DNA of 64,000 nt from an uncultured Candidatus Saccharibacteria bacterium (lineage in GTDB: Bacteria; Patescibacteriota; Saccharimonadia; Saccharimonadales; Saccharimonadaceae), in contig CALCYQ010000003.1 in assembly GCA_937906385.1 (NCBI GenBank), forward strand, positions 1-64,000. The letters are read 5' to 3'. Shown here one piece after another: positions 1 through 9,290 of this stretch (the first letter of the stretch is position 1; the number at the start of each line of letters is the position of its first letter). The translations under genes and the position numbers were made by a program. The notes beneath the pieces are model-generated. The model did not search any database, was not told the origin of the DNA, and saw nothing but the letters and a program-made list of their open reading frames with translations.

Positions 1-2399
1 CCGGATGAACCGCCGCCGGATGAACCGCCGCCACCGCCGCCGGAGAAGCCGCCGCCTCCGCCGCCAGACGATGATGGCGATGAGGTCATGGCTGATGACG
101 ATGAGGACATAGCGCTCGAAATGAAGCTATTGAAGTGCGACACAGTAAAGCCGGTTGCGTAACCGTCATACCAATCTGGTGGCGCAATCGCGAGACTTTC
201 AAACTTCTTCATCCATTTCGTCGAGACGCCGAGTACGTATGCATATGGCAAAATGTCGTAAGCATAGGATGGTTTTTCGGCCATGAGACGTTCGAGGCGA
301 TCTTTTTCAGCTGTTTCAAGGAATTTCTTAAAGCCCTTGATTTTGCCGTAAACCTCAAGACCATGTGCAGTACGCTTCGGCATGAAGTATAGGAAGAGAA
401 TCTGAATAATAATACAGACTAGTCCAATTAGCAAGCCGTAGACATAGAAAGTATCCGTTTCAAATAGTTCGCCAAGTTCGAGGCCGCCAGCAATCATCGC
501 GCCAAAGTGCAGCGTCGTGAAGCCGAGCCAAATAATCCTAAAGCCAAGCGGCATGCCTTTTGCAAAGCCCACTGCGAAGAATGGCGCATAGAAACATAAG
601 ATGATAGGTAGGATAAAGGCTATTTCGATATCGGAAGAAGCCGCAGCCGGAACCGCAACTAGCGCAAATATCGATATGATAATACTAATAACTACAAGTA
701 TCGAAGCGAAGCTAGTGTTCGTGAAGTATTTTTTGCGGTTCTCTTTTGTATTGACTGCTTTGATGATTTTATCCACGGTGCGGTAAAAACTATAGCGTAG
801 GCGGCTAGCAGTCGTTTCTTCGATGCCGACGTCGGTATCCTTTTCGAGCGCCTTCTGAAGTTCAGCGCGCGTCATCGTGGCGCCATCTTCGATGTTCTTG
901 ATGATTTCATCGACCGTGAAAGTACTGCGATGGCGCGTAGCGGAACGGAAAAGCCCACTCATAAACTTCTCTTCATTTTCGTCTTTGCCGTCATATTCTT
1001 TGATTTTTACAATTTTAAAGCTATTTGAGCGCGAAGAGGTCTCAACAATCTTGATATAACCTTGGTTTGCCAAGTGGAGTAACAATGATACGACATCTTT
1101 GCCTTCGACTTTACCCTTGTAAGCATAGGCAAGGTCGAGGCTGTTCATGCCTTCCGGCGGATAATATTGCAAATCGTCGACAGTCGGATCGTCGTTGCCG
1201 AAGATTAACCATAAAATAAATGCCACGATGGCGCCAGCGGCTGGAATGATAAAAATCAGGTATTCCCATGGTTGAATGAGAGAATGCGCGTTAGCAAAAT
1301 AACCCTCATCTAGCGTTAAGCGCATCGTAATACCTTCGCGTGTGCCTAGAATGCCGTTATAGCTGCCCTCGATATCTTTTCCGGAAACCTTGAAGATGAC
1401 GCTGTCGTTCGCGGTACTATATTTTTCGCCACTCGAAAAGCCGAGTTTAGCGGCGTCGAATTCCTTTGGCATATGAATTCTGAAGGTTACGTTGCCAATC
1501 ACTGTATCCCACTGCGTGCCGATGATGTTGTAGTAAAATTCATCGTAGCCAGAATTTTTATCTTCGCCAAAATCGTAAGTATATTTAATAGTATATTCTT
1601 TGCTACCTTTTACGGTGCGGCTCGCCGAGCCAATTTTAATGCTCAGCTCGCCATCGCTCGTGGAGGTAGTATAATTGTCGCCCGAGACGGAAACATTACT
1701 AATTTTCGCGCGGCTATTTACAGTAGCACCGTCATTGTGGACGAATTCATTTTTTAATGGCAGCGTGCGGATGATACCATGCTTATTTGACGCCGTAAAG
1801 TAGGCGGTGATTTTTTCGGTGACATCAAAAGTGTTGTCATCGTGTACGTCAATCTCAACGTCGTAGGCGTCTAATACATAACCGAGCGACGAATATTTAG
1901 GATTCTTGCTAGGTGTTTTGTTTGTTTCGCCGTCAGAGAAATACTCCGATTCTTCTTTCTCAGCCTCTTTTTCCTCAACAACAATAGTTAATCTGTAGGC
2001 GGTAATTTCTGACGCGCTATGACTGCCAACTAAGGCTTGTGGCGGCGACATCTGCACGAAGCTTGCTGCCTCGGAGGCTTCGAGCGAGCTTTTTTGCATA
2101 GAAGATGCAATGATAGCCCCGTTTGCATCGTAGTAGTCGACATTAGAGGTATAATCAATAGTTTTGTCGCCAGTGTTTTTTGCTTCACCGACTAAGCCAA
2201 AGCTTTGCGCAGTGGAGCTAGTAAGATCGTAAAATCGGATATTTGTAATTCTTAAATCATCCACATAGGATGATCCGACGTTCTTCGTGTTATGCGACGA
2301 ACTGCCGCTTCGAATTGCTAATACTGGCGCAGCGACATTGGCGGCCAAAAGGATTGCCGCAGTGGCTGCAAAAAATATTTTCTTAATACCACCTATCAT
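1..2399 (-). CDS. DUF2207-type membrane protein, 3' end cut by window edge
   Basis: The reading frame opens at ATG 2399 and runs off the left edge without a stop, giving about 799 residues. An N-terminal signal segment (about residues 5-28) precedes a beta-rich extracytoplasmic region typical of DUF2207 (FDVTEKITAYF, then HGIIRTLPL). Membrane segments lie around residues 380-400 and 520-620, and the visible C-terminus is a Gly/Ser-rich tail, as is usual in this family. The family is a predicted membrane protein of unknown role. The -10 box TATACT (2406-2411, minus strand) ends 6 nt before the ATG and there is no Shine-Dalgarno, so the mRNA is probably leaderless. The family call is by pattern and the function is unknown. 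Confidence 0.8.
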   Translation of the reverse strand, partial: MIGGIKKIFFAATAAILLAANVAAPVLAIRSGSSSHNTKNVGSSYVDDLRITNIRFYDLTSSTAQSFGLVGEAKNTGDKTIDYTSNVDYYDANGAIIASSMQKSSLEASEAASFVQMSPPQALVGSHSASEITAYRLTIVVEEKEAEKEESEYFSDGETNKTPSKNPKYSSLGYVLDAYDVEIDVHDDNTFDVTEKITAYFTASNKHGIIRTLPLKNEFVHNDGATVNSRAKISNVSVSGDNYTTSTSDGELSIKIGSASRTVKGSKEYTIKYTYDFGEDKNSGYDEFYYNIIGTQWDTVIGNVTFRIHMPKEFDAAKLGFSSGEKYSTANDSVIFKVSGKDIEGSYNGILGTREGITMRLTLDEGYFANAHSLIQPWEYLIFIIPAAGAIVAFILWLIFGNDDPTVDDLQYYPPEGMNSLDLAYAYKGKVEGKDVVSLLLHLANQGYIKIVETSSRSNSFKIVKIKEYDGKDENEEKFMSGLFRSATRHRSTFTVDEIIKNIEDGATMTRAELQKALEKDTDVGIEETTASRLRYSFYRTVDKIIKAVNTKENRKKYFTNTSFASILVVISIIISIFALVAVPAAASSDIEIAFILPIILCFYAPFFAVGFAKGMPLGFRIIWLGFTTLHFGAMIAGGLELGELFETDTFYVYGLLIGLVCIIIQILFLYFMPKRTAHGLEVYGKIKGFKKFLETAEKDRLERLMAEKPSYAYDILPYAYVLGVSTKWMKKFESLAIAPPDWYDGYATGFTVSHFNSFISSAMSSSSSAMTSSPSSSGGGGGGFSGGGGGGSSGGGSS

Positions 2400-2437
2400 G
2401 CTTTTAGTATAGCATAAGAACAATGCGATTTTTCATG

Positions 2438-2466
2438 AAAAATACCCCCATTGCGGGGGTATTTTT
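2438..2466 (-). terminator. Intrinsic terminator of the ABC exporter gene
   Basis: A perfect 12-bp stem (AAAAATACCCCC with its complement) closes a 5-nt loop and ends in a T run. It overlaps the stop codon of the ABC gene at 2465. Confidence 0.85.
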
Positions 2467-4267
2467 ATTTGTTGCCGTCGAGGAAAGCGCCAGATTGACG
2501 TGACCATAATTTATGGTAGGCGCCATCTTTCTTCTTGAGTAGCTCCTCATGCGTGCCTTGCTCGGCAATTTTGCCATTATCGAGCACAATGATGCGATCC
2601 ATGCTAGCAACTGTAGATAAGCGGTGCGCTACTACGATACTAGTGCGACCTTTCATGAGCTTCTCGAGCGCATCTTGAATGAGCGCTTCCGATTCGGAGT
2701 CGAGCGCAGAAGTCGCTTCATCGAGCACTAAGACTGGGGCATCCTTTAAGATGGCGCGCGCAATTGCAATGCGCTGACGTTGGCCACCTGAAAGTTTGAT
2801 GCCGCGTTCACCGACGAGCGTTTCGTAGCCGTCTGGGAGATCTTTAACGAAATCGTGTGCGTTGGCCAGCTTGGCGGCGCGCTCAATTTCTGCCTGCGAG
2901 GCGTCTGGGCGCGCGTAGGCAATGTTCTCAGAAATCGAACGATGGAATAAAGCAGTTTCCTGTGGCACGTAAGCAATGCTTTCGCGCAAAGAAACCTGAT
3001 GTACTTTACGGATGTCCTGGCCGTCAATCAGAATCTCGCCAGATTCCACGTCAGCGAAGCGCAGTAACAGCTTAGTGAGCGTGGTCTTGCCGGAGCCGGA
3101 GACGCCTACGAGACCAATGCGTTCGCCTGGTTTGATGTCGAGCGAAAATTCATTGAAGATGGCTTCTTTGGCATCTTTGTGTTGGAAGGAAATGTTATCG
3201 AATTTGATACTACCCTTCTTTACTACGAGATCCTTTGCGCCAGCTTCGTCAACCACATCATCCTTAGTATCAAGAATGATGGTCATTTCGCGCGCATCAC
3301 CAAATACGCGGTTGATGTGCTTGAAAATGTTGTTGATGTTCCAAAGTTCACCCATGACTGACATCGAGTAGTTGACGATGAGAATTAGGGTCGCAATGGA
3401 CAAACCGAAGATTGGCACGCCAGCCATCATGAAGGCCACAATTAGCGCAATGATGCCAATGTTTACGAAGTTGAAAGCAAGATCGCGTTTCATGGTAGCA
3501 TTCATTTGTGCAATACCAGCATTGTAACTGGCGCGGTTGAAGTTGGCGTAGCGATGGCGCTCATGTGATTCGCGACCGTAAGATTTGACGGCGAGAATGT
3601 TGGAAACCGAATCCGCCAATTGGCCAGTCTGCTTGTTTTCTGCGGCGGCGCGCTCAGAGCTCAAGTGCGAGATGCGCTTGAAGGTGAGTGCCGAACAGAG
3701 GGTGTAAAGTGCCACGAAGGCAATGAGACTGAAGGCAAAGATTGGCGAACGCGGTACGAGCACGATCATGATGAAGAATAACATCGACACTAAGTAAATG
3801 ACGTCGAAAATCATCACATCAAAGAAACGTTCAAATGAGCCAATGAATTTGTTGGTTTGCGATACGAGCGAGCCGGAAAAACGGTCGCTGTGGAACTGCA
3901 TGGACTGCGCGCTGATTGTGTTGAAACAGAGCGTGGCGAGATCATACATGGCGAGAAGTTCATACTTCCAGCACCAGTAGACGCGAAGCCAGCCCAAGAT
4001 AGCGCTGCCGCCCAGGTAGAGGCCAATTAATAATAGGCCTTTTGGTAGCAAAACCGGAATGACCTGGTCATTCGGAATGCCGGCCGAAATGGCATCAATC
4101 ATTTCGGCGCAGATTAATGGTATTAATGTAGTCCGAATCAGCACGACAATTGGTGTGGAAAGCACCGTTCCAATTGCGTACCACTTGTATTTTTTGGACG
4201 CTTGCCAATAGTAGTACAACGTGCGCCGGACAACGCCGCGTTGCTTGCTATTATTTAATTTTGTCAT
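2465..4267 (-). CDS. ABC exporter, fused permease and ATPase
   Basis: The 600-residue half-transporter has an N-terminal six-helix exporter membrane domain (about residues 28-310) and a C-terminal nucleotide-binding domain. The Walker A is GVSGSGKT, the Q-loop region reads YVPQE, the signature is LSGGQRQR, and the Walker B is VLVLDEATSALD followed by the H-loop (VAHRLST). It should act as a homodimer or heterodimer exporting lipid, peptide or drug; the substrate cannot be read from sequence. TATAAT (4274-4279, minus) ends 6 nt before ATG 4267 with no Shine-Dalgarno, so the message is probably leaderless. It is followed at once by a terminator, so it is a single-gene unit. Confidence 0.93.
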   Translation of the reverse strand: MTKLNNSKQRGVVRRTLYYYWQASKKYKWYAIGTVLSTPIVVLIRTTLIPLICAEMIDAISAGIPNDQVIPVLLPKGLLLIGLYLGGSAILGWLRVYWCWKYELLAMYDLATLCFNTISAQSMQFHSDRFSGSLVSQTNKFIGSFERFFDVMIFDVIYLVSMLFFIMIVLVPRSPIFAFSLIAFVALYTLCSALTFKRISHLSSERAAAENKQTGQLADSVSNILAVKSYGRESHERHRYANFNRASYNAGIAQMNATMKRDLAFNFVNIGIIALIVAFMMAGVPIFGLSIATLILIVNYSMSVMGELWNINNIFKHINRVFGDAREMTIILDTKDDVVDEAGAKDLVVKKGSIKFDNISFQHKDAKEAIFNEFSLDIKPGERIGLVGVSGSGKTTLTKLLLRFADVESGEILIDGQDIRKVHQVSLRESIAYVPQETALFHRSISENIAYARPDASQAEIERAAKLANAHDFVKDLPDGYETLVGERGIKLSGGQRQRIAIARAILKDAPVLVLDEATSALDSESEALIQDALEKLMKGRTSIVVAHRLSTVASMDRIIVLDNGKIAEQGTHEELLKKKDGAYHKLWSRQSGAFLDGNK

Positions 4268-4316
4268 ATTAAAATTATATTCCTTTTATGATTATTTTAA
4301 TGTGCGCGCAAACAAA

Positions 4317-4349
4317 AACGCGCTAATTTTTTAAAGGTCTTAGCGCGTT
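4317..4349 (-). terminator. Terminator downstream of greA
   Basis: A 10-bp perfect stem (AACGCGCTAA/TTAGCGCGTT) is followed on the minus strand by a T-rich tail. It lies between the greA stop (4361) and the ABC promoter. Confidence 0.8.
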
Positions 4350-4360
4350 TAGAGATTCAA

Positions 4361-4807
4361 TTAGTTGATAGCAGTAACTTTGAAAGTATTGCCGTTTGGT
4401 AGTTTGGCTTCTTCGCCAACTTTTTTGCCCATAATGGCTTTACCAATTGGCGATTCGTCGCTAATCTTGCCTTCAAGCGGGTTCGCTTCGACGGCGCCAA
4501 CCAGCGTATACTCGGTAGTCTTGCCGTTACGTTCGAGCGTAACTTTGCTACCCATCGCTACTTTTTGTTTCTTGCCACCTTCAATAATCTTGGCATGGAG
4601 CAAAATATCTTGAATTTCTAAAATGCGCCCCTCAACAACTTTTTGTTCGCCGCGTGCAGCGGAGTAATCTTCATTCTCACTTAAATCACCATACGAGCGC
4701 GCGAGAGCGATCTTTTCGGCAATTTCTGGACGACGAGCAATTAGTTGCTCTAGTTCTTTTTCTAAATCTTTACGACCTTCTTCAGTAATACTAACTGTCT
4801 TAGCCAT
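4361..4807 (-). CDS. greA: Transcription elongation factor GreA
   Basis: The 148-residue protein has the N-terminal coiled coil with the acidic tip (GDLSENEDY) that reaches into the RNA polymerase secondary channel to stimulate transcript cleavage. The C-terminal FKBP-like domain follows (SPIGKAIMGKKVGEE). The start is set at ATG 4807 because GGAGG lies 6-7 nt upstream; an in-frame start 7 codons earlier has no such site. A TATAAT at 4849-4854 just after the proS stop gives greA its own promoter with a leader of roughly 35 nt. It is slightly shorter than the usual 155-160 aa. Confidence 0.95.
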   Translation of the reverse strand: MAKTVSITEEGRKDLEKELEQLIARRPEIAEKIALARSYGDLSENEDYSAARGEQKVVEGRILEIQDILLHAKIIEGGKKQKVAMGSKVTLERNGKTTEYTLVGAVEANPLEGKISDESPIGKAIMGKKVGEEAKLPNGNTFKVTAIN

Positions 4808-4856
4808 AATATGCCTCCATTTCCCCACGAAAATAGGATGTTGGTAAAATTATATT

Positions 4857-6092
4857 CTAAGAGATTTTACTAGTAAATTCTGTTAAGGTCAAGAGTTTTG
4901 TTTCGCCGGTTTGGCGGTTTTTAAGTTCAACTTTATTTTCTGCGAGAGTTTTGTCGCTAATTACGACGCGATATGGGATGCCCATCAGGTCTGCATCTGC
5001 GAATTTTTCGCCCATACGTGCAGATTTACGATCATCGAGGATAATATCTTCTGGCGCCATATCGTGAAGTTTCGCGGCTTCCTGTTCGCCTTTTTCACCA
5101 ATTCCGACAATATAGTACTTGTAAGGTGCGATTTCTTCTGGCCAGACCAGGCCTTTATCGTCGCTAAGCTTTTCGGCGATTACGCCCATGACGCGGCTTG
5201 GGCCAATACCGTAACTTCCCATAAAGACTTTTTGGCGTTTACCATCTTCGTCGTTATAACAAAGATCAAGTGCATCCGAGAAGCGGTAGCCGAGCGTAAA
5301 GATATTGCCAACTTCGGCCGCTTTACACTGCTCGAGTTTCGACTTATCCAGACCGAGGTCTTTCAAAACTTCATCCGTATAAACTTCTTCGTTGACGGCG
5401 ATTCCCTTTTCGCGGTCGAGATAGATAATATCTTCACCAACATCGCAAAGTGTTTGGAATTCGTCAGAATATTTACTGAAAGCACCGCCGCTAGCGAAAG
5501 TACGGAAGGTATCGTTGCCAATGCCGAGACGGTTAAAGATTTTCTTGTAGCTTTCGGCACACTTTTCGTAGAATACGTCATGCTCGGCGCGGTCTTTACT
5601 GAAGCTATACAAATCTTTCATCATGAACTCGCGCGTGCGCATAATACCAGATTTGGCACGAAGCTCGTTGCGGAATTTAGTTTGGAACTGATATGGATAA
5701 ACCGGCAAATCTTTATAGCTGCTAATGTACGATTTCATTACGTGCGTAAGTGGTTCTTCGTGCGTTGGGGCAAGACCTAGTTCGCCGCCGGCGTTAAGTT
5801 TCGTTTTAAACCAGACATCCATTACGTCGTCACTCCAGCGGTTACTGGCTTCCCAAACCTCTTTTGGTTGGAGAGCAGTAAGACGGAGCTCTTCGCCGCC
5901 GATAGCATTCATTTCTTCGCGGATAATCTGAATAATTTTCTCCAAAGTACGCATACCGAGCGGTAAGTAATCATATACGCCGGCCATTTCTTTATAAATA
6001 TATCCGGCACGCAAAAGGTATTTCGCACTTTGGCTGGTTTCGTCAGCTGGTGCGGTTTTGGTGGTTTTCGTAAATGATTGACTTAGTTTCAT
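4857..6092 (-). CDS. proS: Prolyl-tRNA synthetase, compact form without insertion domain
   Basis: This class II synthetase of 411 residues charges tRNA-Pro. Visible are motif 1 (YDYLPLGMRTLEKI), motif 2 (FRNELRAKSGIMRTREFMMKD), motif 3 (GSYGIGPSR) and the C-terminal anticodon-binding domain (about 320-411). The typical bacterial enzyme is about 570 aa because an editing domain (INS, about 180 aa) sits between motifs 2 and 3. Here that interval is only a short linker, so post-transfer editing of Ala-tRNA-Pro is probably absent. The -10 box TAGGAT (6100-6105) ends 7 nt before ATG 6092, suggesting a leaderless message. Confidence 0.94.
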   Translation of the reverse strand: MKLSQSFTKTTKTAPADETSQSAKYLLRAGYIYKEMAGVYDYLPLGMRTLEKIIQIIREEMNAIGGEELRLTALQPKEVWEASNRWSDDVMDVWFKTKLNAGGELGLAPTHEEPLTHVMKSYISSYKDLPVYPYQFQTKFRNELRAKSGIMRTREFMMKDLYSFSKDRAEHDVFYEKCAESYKKIFNRLGIGNDTFRTFASGGAFSKYSDEFQTLCDVGEDIIYLDREKGIAVNEEVYTDEVLKDLGLDKSKLEQCKAAEVGNIFTLGYRFSDALDLCYNDEDGKRQKVFMGSYGIGPSRVMGVIAEKLSDDKGLVWPEEIAPYKYYIVGIGEKGEQEAAKLHDMAPEDIILDDRKSARMGEKFADADLMGIPYRVVISDKTLAENKVELKNRQTGETKLLTLTEFTSKIS

Positions 6093-6162
6093 AATTATTA
6101 TCCTATCACAAAAATTACACTTTACACAATAAAGTTTTCAATTATTAAAGTTTATGTTCAAA

Positions 6163-8436
6163 TTAATCTTCTGGATATTCATCCATCGAGCGAATTAAGA
6201 CCTCTCGGCCGCGATTACCGCCGCCGGATTCGCCCACAACGCCTTTTTCGACTAACTCATCAATAATCGATGCGGCGCGGCCATAGCCAACGTGCAAACG
6301 ACGTTGCAATAGGCTCGTGGAAATCTTGCCGTCACGAATGGCAATTTCGGCCGCTTGGCGCGTGATGTCGCCGCCGCCGGCACCATCATAATCGCCGCCG
6401 CCTATTGAGCCAGAGCTACGTCCACCAATCGCGACAGATTGCGAGGTGACAGCTGGTTCGTAATGAGCCGGACGTTGCTTACGCAAGAAATCCGTTACGT
6501 CGTTAATTTCTTTGTCACTCACAAAGGCGCCCTGAACACGAATTGGTTTACCTTGCATCTCCTGAGTAAGATAAAGCATATCGCCCATGCCGAGCAGTTT
6601 TTCAGCACCGCCACGGTCGAGCATCACGCGCGAGTCCATATTGGTATTCACAGCGAAAGCAATGCGACCAGGAATATTCGACTTAATTAAACCAGTGACA
6701 ACTTTAACTTCTGGACGCTGAGTAGCTAGCACGAGATTTAAGCCCGCGGCACGACCTTTCTGCGCCACACGTACGATGCGGCTTTCGAGCTCTTTGCCCG
6801 CCATCATCATAAGATCCGCCATCTCATCAATTACGATGACGATGTATGGAAGCTTATCGTGGCTATCTTTCGACTCCTCTTCTTCGCTCTCTTCCGTCTC
6901 GGTTTCTGGCGCGCTTTGCTTAGCTTCGGCGGCAATTAGCTCATCCATTTTCGCATTATAATCATCAATCTTTTTAACGTGCGCGTCGCGCATGAGTGAA
7001 TAGCGGCGCTCCATTTCCATCACTGCCCACTGCAAAGCGCTTAAAGCCTCATTAACGTCGGTGATAACTGGCGCAAGCAAATGTGGGATGCCCTCATAGG
7101 CAGCCATCTCAACTTGCTTTGGATCAACGATGATAAATTTCAAATCAGATGGTGAATTATGGTAAATCATCGACATAATCATCGTATTGGTCATGACAGA
7201 TTTACCGGAACCAGTGGTACCGGCGATGAGTAAATGCGGCATTTTAGCTAAGTTACCTACAATCACATGGCCGGAAATATCTTTACCGACCGCGAAAGCG
7301 AGTGGCTTGTCGGCAACCATCTTATTCCATTCGGAAGATTTGAGCATTTCATGTAAACTTACGCTCGCAGCGCGCTTATTTGGCACCTCGACGCCCACAG
7401 AGCGCGTGCCAGGAATCGGTGCTTCGATGCGAATCTTTTCTTCGCCAAGATTTAGAGCAAGCTCGCGGTCAAGTGTGGCAATTTTACTAATCTTCACGCC
7501 TGCCGGTGGGCGAAGGGTATATTGTGTGATGCGCGGGCCAACGTTAGCACCTTCGACGTCGACATCGATACCGAATTGCTCGAGTGTATCTTTGATAATC
7601 GACGCGTTACCGTGCGTATCACCCGGATCAGCCGGAGAATGTTTTTTATTTAAAAGATCCATTGACGGCATTTCCCAATCGGGATCATTCGCAATAAGTA
7701 ATGCCGTAGGCTCGGCCGCGACGGGCTTTTCGACTTTTTCGGTGCCGCGTTTGAAGAGGCCTTTTTTGTCATCTCCATCAACAATTTCAACATTCGGATT
7801 GACTTTAAAGTGCTTCATACCATCGTGCTGAGGCTCTCCTTCGTCGTCATCGACCATCTTTGGATGATTACGACGCATAACTTTGGCGTTGTCGGCATCT
7901 TCGCCGTCTTTGCTAGTTTTGAAAATAGAACCGATTTTGCGGAAAAGCGCAGCGGGAGTCTCGGCGTACATAAATAATGCTGTAATGATAATTAAAACGC
8001 CGTAAATGATATAAGATACGCCTTGGTCGAGGTTTTTTACGACGACGCTGTTCAGTCCATCGCCGACGATGCCGCCGGTGGCCTTTGGGGTGCCAAAAGT
8101 CGGGACGCCAAAAATGCCAGAGAACCAACAAATCATCAAAAGCGAAGCAATCCAAACACTCGGGTCGAGCCGGTTATTATCGGCGCGAAAAATTAATACG
8201 GCGAGATAGGTTAAAATAAATGGCATTAAGTAAGTCGTATAACCAATCACGTTCAGGCAAACACTATTAACCGTGGCGAGCGCAACGCCGCCTTGACCGA
8301 ACCAGGCCAATACAAACATTAATGCAATTACAATCATCAAAAACGCCATAATTTGGCGCCAAAAACCGCCCGGCAGCTCATGCGTACGCTCGACTTCCTG
8401 GGATTTTTTTCTTCTACCTCGCTTTTTATTTGCCAT
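6163..8436 (-). CDS. ftsK: DNA translocase FtsK/SpoIIIE
   Basis: The 757-residue septal DNA pump has four N-terminal membrane helices (about 28-165), an acidic linker, and the RecA-like motor with Walker A GTTGSGKS (about residue 410) and Walker B IVIVIDEMADLMM. An unusually Glu/Ser-rich insert lies between them (about 515-535). The C-terminal winged-helix gamma domain (ISTSLLQRRLHVGYGRAA) reads KOPS-type polar sequences. TATAAT (8443-8448) ends 6 nt before ATG 8436 and there is no Shine-Dalgarno, so the mRNA should be leaderless. It separates chromosomes at division. Confidence 0.95.
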   Translation of the reverse strand: MANKKRGRRKKSQEVERTHELPGGFWRQIMAFLMIVIALMFVLAWFGQGGVALATVNSVCLNVIGYTTYLMPFILTYLAVLIFRADNNRLDPSVWIASLLMICWFSGIFGVPTFGTPKATGGIVGDGLNSVVVKNLDQGVSYIIYGVLIIITALFMYAETPAALFRKIGSIFKTSKDGEDADNAKVMRRNHPKMVDDDEGEPQHDGMKHFKVNPNVEIVDGDDKKGLFKRGTEKVEKPVAAEPTALLIANDPDWEMPSMDLLNKKHSPADPGDTHGNASIIKDTLEQFGIDVDVEGANVGPRITQYTLRPPAGVKISKIATLDRELALNLGEEKIRIEAPIPGTRSVGVEVPNKRAASVSLHEMLKSSEWNKMVADKPLAFAVGKDISGHVIVGNLAKMPHLLIAGTTGSGKSVMTNTMIMSMIYHNSPSDLKFIIVDPKQVEMAAYEGIPHLLAPVITDVNEALSALQWAVMEMERRYSLMRDAHVKKIDDYNAKMDELIAAEAKQSAPETETEESEEEESKDSHDKLPYIVIVIDEMADLMMMAGKELESRIVRVAQKGRAAGLNLVLATQRPEVKVVTGLIKSNIPGRIAFAVNTNMDSRVMLDRGGAEKLLGMGDMLYLTQEMQGKPIRVQGAFVSDKEINDVTDFLRKQRPAHYEPAVTSQSVAIGGRSSGSIGGGDYDGAGGGDITRQAAEIAIRDGKISTSLLQRRLHVGYGRAASIIDELVEKGVVGESGGGNRGREVLIRSMDEYPED

Positions 8437-8451
8437 GCAACAATTATACCA

Positions 8452-8488
8452 TAAAAATAGGGAGCAAGCATAAGCCTACTCCCTATTT
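8452..8488 (-). terminator. Terminator of the 8501-9199 gene
   Basis: A 10-bp stem AAATAGGGAG/CTCCCTATTT with a 14-nt loop is followed by TTTTTA on the minus strand. It isolates ftsK, whose -10 box begins only 4 bp downstream. Confidence 0.8.
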
Positions 8489-8500
8489 ATTTACTACGTT

Positions 8501-9199
8501 CTAGTTTAGCAAGTCAAAGAGACTACTATAATCATCGAGCAAATCTTCGTAGCTAGATTTGCTACTACCCTTACCATAGAAGGAAACCATGCTTTGAATA
8601 AAGACAAGAATCAAAGCCACACCAGCGATACAGACAGCAATGATGCTCATCACGCGAAGTAGGCCGGTCTTGCCATGAGCGATAGCGCGAGCGATAAAAT
8701 GCATGCCAAGCGCACCGCCGAAGAGAATTACGGTTGGCAAGAAGCTGCTAAGCCAGAGCGGGCCCTGATCATAGTGCTTGCGACCAATCGACATTAATGA
8801 ATAGATAATGATACCAACCATGTCGACCGCATAGACAATCGCAAAGGCCAAGAAGGTCTTAGCGATGCAAGCCCAAGTCTTCTTGGTGGTTTCAGCATCG
8901 GTGATTTTGTTGATGGTAATGATACCAAACACACCAAATAGTACTGAGAAGAGCGCTACGAGCAAAGCTGTAGAAACAAAGGAAGTTGCGTTAACGCCAA
9001 GAATGGCGGTAAAAATTGGGAAGGAGAAAATCCATTTCCCGCGGGTAAAACCAGCAATTGCGACAAAGATGGCGCAAAAACCAAAGAAGGTAGCACCTGC
9101 AATGGCCCACGCGTTCATCTTCGCGAGTGCTGAACTTGATATTTTCATTTTTGGCATTTTCACCGGATCCACAACCGGCGCATTTGCTGTTTCTGCCAT
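8501..9199 (-). CDS. Multi-pass membrane protein of unknown function
   Basis: The 232-residue protein has a short hydrophilic N-terminus, then about six hydrophobic segments (roughly 28-50, 56-70, 75-97, 107-132, 150-170, 180-205) and a Ser/Asp-rich cytoplasmic tail. No enzymatic motif is seen and I do not recognise the family. GGAG lies 6 nt upstream of ATG 9199, and a TATAAT (minus) stands about 27 nt before that, so it has a short leader with a Shine-Dalgarno. It is flanked by terminators on both sides and so is monocistronic. Confidence 0.75.
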   Translation of the reverse strand: MAETANAPVVDPVKMPKMKISSSALAKMNAWAIAGATFFGFCAIFVAIAGFTRGKWIFSFPIFTAILGVNATSFVSTALLVALFSVLFGVFGIITINKITDAETTKKTWACIAKTFLAFAIVYAVDMVGIIIYSLMSIGRKHYDQGPLWLSSFLPTVILFGGALGMHFIARAIAHGKTGLLRVMSIIAVCIAGVALILVFIQSMVSFYGKGSSKSSYEDLLDDYSSLFDLLN

Positions 9200-9238
9200 A
9201 TAAACTCCATTTATGTTTAATTAATTCCATTATACAAC

Positions 9239-9268
9239 AAAAATGCCTAGTCAATACTAGGCATTTTT
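9239..9268 (-). terminator. Terminator of pnp
   Basis: A 10-12-bp stem (AAATGCCTAG/CTAGGCATTT) with a 6-nt loop is followed by a T run on the minus strand, just after the pnp stop at 9291. Confidence 0.85.
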
Positions 9269-9290
9269 AGACATTTTTCAGCTTTTCGCT

